Assembly (NCBI GenBank): GCA_018806985.1
Contig: JADANN010000256.1
Span: 99,501-163,500, forward strand
Length of the DNA stretch: 64,000 bases
Reading direction: 5' to 3'
Source of the DNA: Angiostrongylus vasorum
Lineage: Eukaryota; Nematoda; Chromadorea; Rhabditida; Metastrongylidae
Under the pieces are notes generated by a model, which saw only the letters and a list, made by a program, of their open reading frames with translations, was not told where the DNA came from and searched no databases. Shown piece by piece: positions 56,801-64,000 of this stretch (its first letter is position 1; the number at the start of each line of letters is the position of its first letter). Made by a program: the position numbers and the translations under genes.

Positions 56801-59800
56801 CTGTGAGGTTGCCTATTTGGTTATGATACTTTCTGCCCCCAAGAATCAACGTGCAATTTTTGAGAGGAATGCTTTTGAAATTTGTTGTAATTTGTAGAAA
56901 CGGTCTTGGTCACTATAATGGTCTTTGGTAGTCCTGTTTCCTACTCGTCTAACTTCGATCCGTGGGAATCTTGTAATATATTCAAAGGTTTTTTAGCAGT
57001 ATAAAAGTCAAAATGTCGCTCTTGGAACTTCTCCAACTCCATCAGAATGTTTTGATCTGATCTTCATTGAAACTTGATTTTGGGACGTAGACAACCGACA
57101 GTTATCAGGAGTGACGTTGGTGCACATCTGTTCAGTCATAAATGTCGGACTTGGTTCGTTTTCGTTTAAACCAAACGATGTTCATGATCATGGCCGTGCT
57201 TATAGCAGCGCCGAGACTCCCCTACCTGTGGCATGGTCCCAGGATCATTTCATTTCCGACATTGCCAACGACACTTATAATGTGGTATCTTCTCGTCTGG
57301 GTCATTCCGATGACGTATACTTGATCTTTTAGCCTTACATCACTTGTTTATCAGTAGAGGTGCTCAGTAAGATTACGTCGTTCGCACTTTTTAAGTAAAG
57401 GTCGTCCCCACTGTTTTCCAACTCCTGAATATTTTGCGCGGCTTTTTTAGGGTAGTCTTAGAGCTTATGTAATTTGAAAATCGGAGGAAATGGTGGTTTT
57501 TAATTCGTGTTTAATCTCATTTTTGCCATTTCATAGTGCCATATGAACTTCGCGACTGATCGGCTGGAGATTCTTCAGTGAGAATAGAGAAGCCTAGATT
57601 GTTACCGATTAATTAAAAGAAAACTATCCTAGATCTGAGAACCGGAGCCTCTGGTTTGGTATCTGTTTCATGCGCTTCAATGAACTTAAACGGTGCGTTT
57701 ATCGTCCAACGTGGAATGAGCACGTAGATTTTCTATGGCTGGCATTTTTCCCATCATCATCTACTGAAGGGAAAAAAGTTTTTAAAATGTGAAATTCGTG
57801 ACTCTCTTTGTCCGTTTCCCGTTAGATTATTGGAAACTATTGTAGCTTTACATAACTTGCAATTATCAGCATTCCATGTACAATATTCACATTTAAGAGC
57901 AGAAAGGGAAGAAGAATTGAACATTATATAGCGTAGGTTTACGATTACCATACATTGCCTTCTGCTAATTCTTGCTGCCTTTTAAACCCGTTCAACAAAG
58001 CTGCATGGAGAAAATCCGACACATCATTTTAGTGCGCCACCAGCGCGTCATAGATGATGTTATCATTCGGAAAGTGATGTCAGAAAAATTTCATCACAGC
58101 CGCATTTCTATAGCTCTCTTTAATGCCTTCTTTATTCCGACCAACAGAAGCTGTTAGCGCTGGTCTGTGTACTGTGCGCCTGTGTCCGAACTCGATCACG
58201 GTGACGCTCCAAGAATACTCGGATCGTTGTGCTCGTTTGGTGTGAGGCGCTTTTTCTGCCGTTTTCCTCGGTTCTTTGGAGGAAAACTGAGTGCGTCATT
58301 GGTTGTCCCGTAAGCACTGGACACATGACGAATTCAGTGGCATTGTACACGTCTGTCTGTTAAACTTTGAAATGGGCAAGCATGCCATGTTTTCTTCAAT
58401 GTTTCTCATCCCTACAAGTTTTATTGTATTCTTTTTTTTAAATCGACTTCAAAGAAATCAGAGCTGGTAATTAGAATTGGTGATCCTCACTTGGTGTTCT
58501 AGGTTTTATTTATTTTCGGATTGTCCGCTATAGGATCTCTTCAAATAACAAAACGACATATGGTCTTTGTATAACTTGAGAGGAGGTTTACAATAATCTC
58601 TTCCCAAGAAGTGTTTAATTCGGGGTTTATTGAGTTTTATCCATTTACAGCCGTGTAAACGCGAAATGGATGATGATCCAAAGTTTAAGAGTCAGAACAA
58701 GGTCACGTTTAAATCAAGGCTTAAATCATCTTTGAAGAGTGTTCAAATTGAAGCCAGGTTCGTTCTTTAATTCCACTAACTTTGATTTTCTTCTCAACTC
58801 ACATCAGTTTTTTTTCATTTTCCTTTGTTTTCTGCTGGTGTGATCCCGGAAATGTTTCATAAGTAATATGCTTTTAAATCGTTGATCTTTTTTTTAATTT
58901 TATAATTGGTTTAGCTGAAGCCTTAACAACATTATTCTGCCTTTCCTTCATTATTTCTAGCGTGATTTCTTTACATCTATCATCGATTCGAAGCACTAAT
59001 ATATGTGGGCAATCGAAGGGTCTATATGAACCATTTGCTTCAGCATATTTTTCTGTCCGTTTCTTTCTTGTGCATTCTCATCGGTGGCCAACATGATAAC
59101 GTCTGCAGATGCAATTCCGTGATTTATTCTACTGTTCTTCTCGTCCATCTTTCGTCTGTTCTCCTTATTACATGACCCGCTCATAAATGTTTCGTTTTCG
59201 AAATATATTCTCCTTAAATTGAGATAACCTGAGGTGGTCGGAACCGTTCAGTTCAACTCGTGTTTTGTGTGCTGGTAATAGTTCAGAAGACGTACTTGCT
59301 CTATCTGGGTGATGCATGGACTTTTTAACATTTTTTGAAGTGTCAGCTTTCGTTTAGGCTTCATAGAAGAACGCTAGGAGAACTTAAAGGATGCGCTTGC
59401 ACTTTCCGAGTTATCGATTGATCTGTGGGTTCTCTAGAGGGACTGAACTCAACCCACTCTTGTAAAGCGACTTTCATTTAACCTCGGTGTGGATAATCAA
59501 TGTACTTTCAACCCACACTGCTCTTGTTCTCTGTTATTCCTTGTCTATATCCTTTTTTCATGTTCATTAGACATTCTTGGTGAACGTGTGGTCTGTGTAA
59601 CGATAGAGTCACAGAGTGAGGCTTTTTGCCAACGGTTTATCATTAGTTGAGACATGGTCTGATTTATGTGTATTCATCTTCTTTTCATTTCTAGACCACC
59701 TCATACATAACGTCAAGAAGACAAGGATTTCATATGAATTTGCCATGAATACATATCGATCTTTTCGTCACAATGGAATGATTTCATTATCCACTGCAGA

Positions 59801-62800
59801 GTAGCACTGAACAGTTTGGCAAGATGGTGTACCTCAGTTGGACTTCTTTTCATGTAAATGTGTTAGGTGGTTGGCAGAAAAACGATATTGTGATAATAGT
59901 AGGCGAGAGTTCCTATCACCTTGATCTGCCAGTCATATGAGGATGAGAGGCCATTTAGAATCTATCCGCCATACATGGAGTACCGTTTTATTTCTAGGGA
60001 GGGTGTAAACAGTTGTTTTCTTGCCTACGACTGAATGGTCTTCGCACAGAAGTTGTTTTGAGCACGACAGATAGTAGCTGATTCTTGTTGTCCAGGAAGG
60101 ATTTGCCACAACGGAATAAGCTTGTTGGCTAAGACGGGTGTGGTTTCTGGCTGGCACTGGTTTATTTTAAGAGGTTTTCGGGTGGAAATCTCTCATCCTG
60201 CCAAACTTTCCTGGCGTGATGCACTGCGCTGTACATTGCAGCTTGGCACCCATGAGCATCTCGTACTCATGAAGGGTTGACATATTATTGAAGGAAGCGG
60301 TCTAGAGTAAAAGAGTATAAATCAAATCGACCCGTTTAGAAATATTTATCCGTGTGTGAAACGTATGTTACTCATGTCCGTTTTGGTCTCAAGATCACTT
60401 ACACCATTACTGCACGCGTTGATGAAAATTTTGAATAAGTGATGACCATTATTTTATTCTTGTGTTCACTTTAATCTTATTTTCGAAATTATTTTGTTTC
60501 ATAAAGTCTTAAGGTGTTCATTCGTTTAACATGTAGGGCAACTAGCACTGCAAAGAATGAAGTGATTAAGTCGGTCGGGTGTTAATGTCCGATTCTTTTT
60601 TTCTAATGTTACACTTTTGTATATTATTACAACGCTAATTTTGTGCGCTTTCTTATCATGTAATTGGGTTATAATATTAATTATGTTATTGACATGTTTT
60701 AAAGATTAAAGCTCAAAAAAAGGATAAAGCTCTCGGCGTTGATCAATCTTTGATGGATGCGCCATGCATTCGGCTTCACCATTCATCATTGGAGGTGATT
60801 GAATGCACATCTGGCCTTTACAATGACTTGCGATGACCTACCGATGTATCGAGTCAGTACTGCTATCCTCTCACAGACAAGTCTGGTACCAATCTGCCGA
60901 CCCCGGAGGGATAGAAGGCTTGGTCGGCCATGGACGCAGGGGATCAATTCCACGTGTGTATTGCAGGGCGCCTCCGACTACTGCGCCATACGCGCCATGT
61001 TTTAACGGATGAACTTACAGTGTGAAAACAGCGATTTCGACAAATCTGTTTCTGCAAATACAAATGCGTATGTGCACTGCGGAAACGGTACGAAGCATTA
61101 TTGAAATATAGAGCCAAGGAAATGTTAGTAAACGCACAGTGCATTGTTGGTTTTGAAAATTTAATCGCGTTGAATTCAGCTTCGGAGAAGCAGGAGGTCG
61201 TGGGCGACCATCTGCTGTTGACGACGAGTGATTGAAGGCTTTGCTGGAGGTGAATACACCCAAAAACTGTCCAAGAAGTTGCAGCAGAATCCACTATCAG
61301 TATATCAACTGTTTCGGAGCATGTAAAGCAAAGAAGTCGTCATTTTGAGATGTCATCGACGCTTCTCTTGAGCAACTGTAGTGACCAGGTTCTTGACTGC
61401 ATTGTGGCGTGCAGCGAAAAAAAAGTGGAATCTGTGATAATGTGAGACAATGAGCTCAGTGCTTGGAATCTTTTGAAGTTCCGCAGCACTTTCCAAAGCC
61501 AAAGTTGCGCCAAAAAGCCATTCTGACTGGTTGGTAGTTTGTTGCAGGGATGATTCATCTCTTACTTGATAATTGATACTTGTGCGGCTCGTCTTCACTA
61601 GTTGTGTGGGCCCCAGCATAATCACCATTTTTCGGAGATTTGCTGGTGAAGCCATTGTGTTTCGCTGGAATCCCGAGGGTAGCTTGGCCAAAGTCTGCCC
61701 CAGGTCATCACCACGACAGGCAGTCGCAGCCCTTGTGGATCAGAGGGAGATTTGCGACTTTGATACCAGGAAGGTGGTGGATCCTGGTATTGGTCTACTC
61801 TTAGCTTGGCTTCCTGTGGGAGACCCTGCCGGGTGAACGAATCTCCCTGCTGTTCATCGCAGTCCGACACCCAGGAACACTTCCCAGCCACGATGAGGCA
61901 GTAAACCGTTGGGAGGTGTCTCATCGCAGTTTCCTGAATCCGGTTGAAACGGTCACGACAGTGAAGCACGTCCAGCAATTCGACGAATATGCCACAAAAT
62001 TCAACAGTTGTGCACTGCACTGGTTAAGAGAAAAGGACCAATCCTTCTTAATGACAACGTATGGCCACATGTTGGTCTAACGAAACTGCAGATGTTGTTG
62101 CGCTGCGAAACTCTGTCTCATCCCCCCCATACTCACCTCTCCCCTATCGACTACCAATTCAAGCACTTCGACAACTTCTTGTGCGAAAAATGTTTTAGAA
62201 ACCAACCTAAAGCCGAACCCTCTTCAACGACTTAATTGTCACCAGGGAGTCTAGAATTTTAAGCAATTGGTATAGTAAACCTGCTTCTCGTAGGGAAAAT
62301 TGTCTGTATTCTAACGATTTCTATTTCGAATAATAAAGTTTGTTCTGAGCTGAGGTCTGCCGCTTAGAATATGCAAGTTAAAATCGGACATTTTTTTCCG
62401 AAGAACTTAGTGTATACATTTAATGTAGATACAATCTGCTTGACTTGGCCACATCGCGTGGTATGAATCACGGAATTCTGATATGTGCTGCGATAGCTCT
62501 CAATTTCTACAATCAACCCGGCATTAAGTGATTATACATTTTAGTGCACATTCGCGTGAGAAGTTCCTATCGGATTTGCGGAAGGCCCGAGAAATCACTG
62601 ATGTGAATGAAACGAACGATTTTCTGGACAAAATGCGCTGCCGCTTGGACAATCCGGATGTGTTGTCTGTCGACACTGTACATCAGTTGATGATTTCATA
62701 CAGGTGAATTTGTCTTCACAGAAAAAAATTCGTCTTCTCAACAAATTGCCCCACTATTGCGTTACATTAATGTTATTTCAATTTCAGTTTCGGCGACTTT

Positions 62801-63355
62801 TTTTATTATCTTATTTATGTAGTGTGGCATTATTTGTAGAGACAATCAAAACTACAACGGTATGATTAGTTTGGTCGAAGATCTAAGCCGCATAGAGGAT
62901 TGTACCTTGGTCGACACACAAGTCATTCGTTACCAATATGCGTTCGCACTAGCAAGGTAAACTGTTCTATATTCTAGTGAAGCTCCAGTTTTACCTCTTG
63001 TGAGCAGAATTGCTAAAGTTGCCATTAATACGCTGGCCGATCGATAATTTATGGATTCTTGCCTTAGGCGTAATAAGGAAGGTGACAGTGAGCGTGCATT
63101 AGCTACGGTCATGAATATCATCGAGTCAACAGCCGACAAAGAAGCTCTGAGTCCCGACGTTATCTGTTTGGCAGGTAACTGGTTTTCCTTGAAGTGTTGA
63201 TCTTTCTGTTTTCAACTCCTTTATTATGGTGTTATTTTGCTTCTTGCGGCCATTATTTTTAGTTCAGCGTGCTTTTATTTAGGTCGAATCTATAAAGACA
63301 AATTCATCGCTAGCAACTATGAAGATCGTGAAGCATTAAATAATGCAGTGTCATG
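53831..63355 (+). CDS. nsy-1: ASK-family MAP kinase kinase kinase (NSY-1/MAP3K5 type), N-terminal regulatory part, partial
   Basis: Nine exons join in frame: 53831-53962, 54351-54474, 54923-55011, 55491-55574, 58651-58757, 62545-62703, 62840-62956, 63068-63174 and 63283-63355, each with GT-AG borders. The last ends inside a TGG codon, so the gene continues off the window before the kinase domain. The second exon holds [20 protein letters not shown], nearly the human ASK1 stretch LDFGETTVLDRFYNADIAVV. Later exons match the MAP3K TRAF-binding/TPR region, for example [32 protein letters not shown] and [11 protein letters not shown] kinases activate p38/JNK MAP2Ks; in C. elegans NSY-1 acts between TIR-1 and SEK-1 in immunity and AWC neuron asymmetry. 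The sequence shows only the thioredoxin-binding-like and central regulatory regions. The 3.8-kb intron 58758-62544 contains SINE A, a mariner remnant and repeat C. Earlier exons were not identified. Confidence 0.9.
55575..58650. other. Large nsy-1 intron
   Basis: About 3.1 kb between exons that join in phase 0. No repeat family or exon was recognised inside, though a short missed exon cannot be excluded since the human protein has a few more residues here. Confidence 0.6.
60703..60995 (-). mobile_element. tRNA-derived SINE (repeat A)
   Basis: Full-length minus-strand copy with a 10-bp target duplication CATGTTTTAA at 60693-60702 and 60996-61005. It lies immediately left of the mariner remnant in an nsy-1 intron. 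Confidence 0.92.
61008..62240 (+). pseudogene. mariner-type transposase remnant, interrupted by repeat C
   Basis: The left part (61030-61560) contains [35 protein letters not shown] and WWSAAG-like fragments in shifting frames. The right part (61925-62235) has the C-terminal catalytic region: [36 protein letters not shown] and [10 protein letters not shown], in which the third acidic position of the mariner DD34D triad is the Asp of SPIDY. Repeat C (61575-61917) separates them exactly where the family continues with SFLNPxETVT. It lies in an nsy-1 intron. Inactive. Confidence 0.8.
61575..61917 (-). repeat. Repeat C copy inside mariner remnant
   Basis: Minus-direction copy, slightly shortened, inserted in the transposase remnant at 61008-62240. 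Possible short duplication of TCATC-like bases at the borders; not certain. Confidence 0.85.
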
Positions 63356-63554
63356 GTTGGTTTTACTGTTTTCTTGAGAATAGGCAACATCGTTAAATGT
63401 ACGGATTTTTTTTTCATGGACATATTTGTCATCCTTGGATGCGGGAAGGATGCATTTGGACATTTTCACTTTTTCGAAGTGGTTACCAATTGTGTTGTTG
63501 TGAAGTTAGGGGTGAAACAGCATGCCACATCATAAGAGGTTTCCATGATTCCCA

Positions 63555-63840
63555 GGGCGCGTGTGGCGCAGTGGTCGGAGCCGCCCTGCAATACACACAT
63601 GTGATCGATCCCCGCGTCAGTGGCTCACCAAGCCTTCCATCCCTCCGGGGTCGGCAAATTGGTACCAGACTTGTCTGCTAGGATAGCATCACTGGCTCGA
63701 TACATCGGTAGGCCACCGCGAGTCATTGTAAAGTCTAGATATGCATTCAGTCACCTCCAGACGATTCTTAATAAAGTCGAATGCATGGCGCATTCCTCAG
63801 GGATTGATCATCGTCGAGAGCTTTATCCTTTTATTCTTTA
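63555..63840 (+). mobile_element. tRNA-derived SINE (repeat A)
   Basis: Full-length. Duplication TCCATGATTCCCA (63542-63554) / TCCATGAGTCCCA (63841-63853). It sits in the nsy-1 intron after the exon ending 63355. Confidence 0.93.
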
Positions 63841-64000
63841 TCCATGAGTCCCAACCATATTTCATAAGTGTTCTTTCAACACCATAATTAGCGCAAAACG
63901 CCATACTTAATGCTTTCTTGAGGAGAAGTCAGATACATATACAAGTCGTGTGTTTCTGTCCAACACTTCGTATAATAAGCTTTGTCAGTGTTATTACCTT

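Noticed and set aside
1..64000. CRISPR array, bacterial operon, phage or plasmid features
   Set aside because: No regularly spaced repeats, Shine-Dalgarno-led gene clusters or long ORFs; content is intron-bearing eukaryotic DNA.

Overview
The window is nuclear DNA from a nematode, most likely a strongylid of the hookworm type. There are no bacterial-style operons or long ORFs. Two conserved animal genes appear as short exons with GT-AG introns and T-rich acceptors. The RTE-type LINE remnants carry reading frames that, from memory, resemble reverse transcriptase proteins very abundant in hookworm genomes. The species is an inference; no search was run.

Layout. 0-5.8 kb: a Penelope-like element (PLE) bracketed by two same-direction copies of one repeat, a mariner remnant, and a truncated PLE between long inverted flanks. 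5.9-11.8 kb, plus strand: the C-terminal three quarters of a WD40 gene of the WDR83/MORG1 family, seven exons; the N-terminal exon(s) were not found. 12-19 kb: dispersed repeats and unassigned DNA. 19.9-26.2 kb, minus strand: a predicted five-exon gene for a small, probably secreted 141-residue protein that I do not recognise; all phases and splice sites agree. 27-30 kb: SINE copies, one nested inside another, and a possible isolated first exon. 31-34 kb: two RTE-type LINE remnants, one carrying a SINE. 34-53 kb: gene-poor and repeat-rich, with PLE, RTE and SINE fragments, palindromic 200-bp elements and a GC-rich patch. 53.8-63.4 kb, plus strand: nine exons of an ASK-family MAP kinase kinase kinase (nsy-1/MAP3K5 type), running off the right edge before the kinase domain.

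Most of the remaining sequence is retroelement debris. Four short dispersed families are named here only for this window: repeat A, a tRNA-derived SINE of about 285 bp with some twenty copies; repeat B, about 310 bp with a tRNA-like core and fold-back copies; repeat C, about 370 bp with a tail of short AAGTAYCC-like repeats; and repeat D, which has a different tRNA-like head but shares a central core with A. Target-site duplications show A inserted in PLE and RTE copies and B inserted in A. Repeat C splits a mariner transposase.

The most notable signals are the unrecognised secreted-protein gene, the minimal hammerhead-ribozyme-like motifs in the PLE flanks and in the palindromic elements, and the core shared by SINE families with different heads. 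The two conserved genes belong to MAP-kinase-related families (a scaffold and a MAP3K), but nothing in the sequence suggests they are co-regulated.
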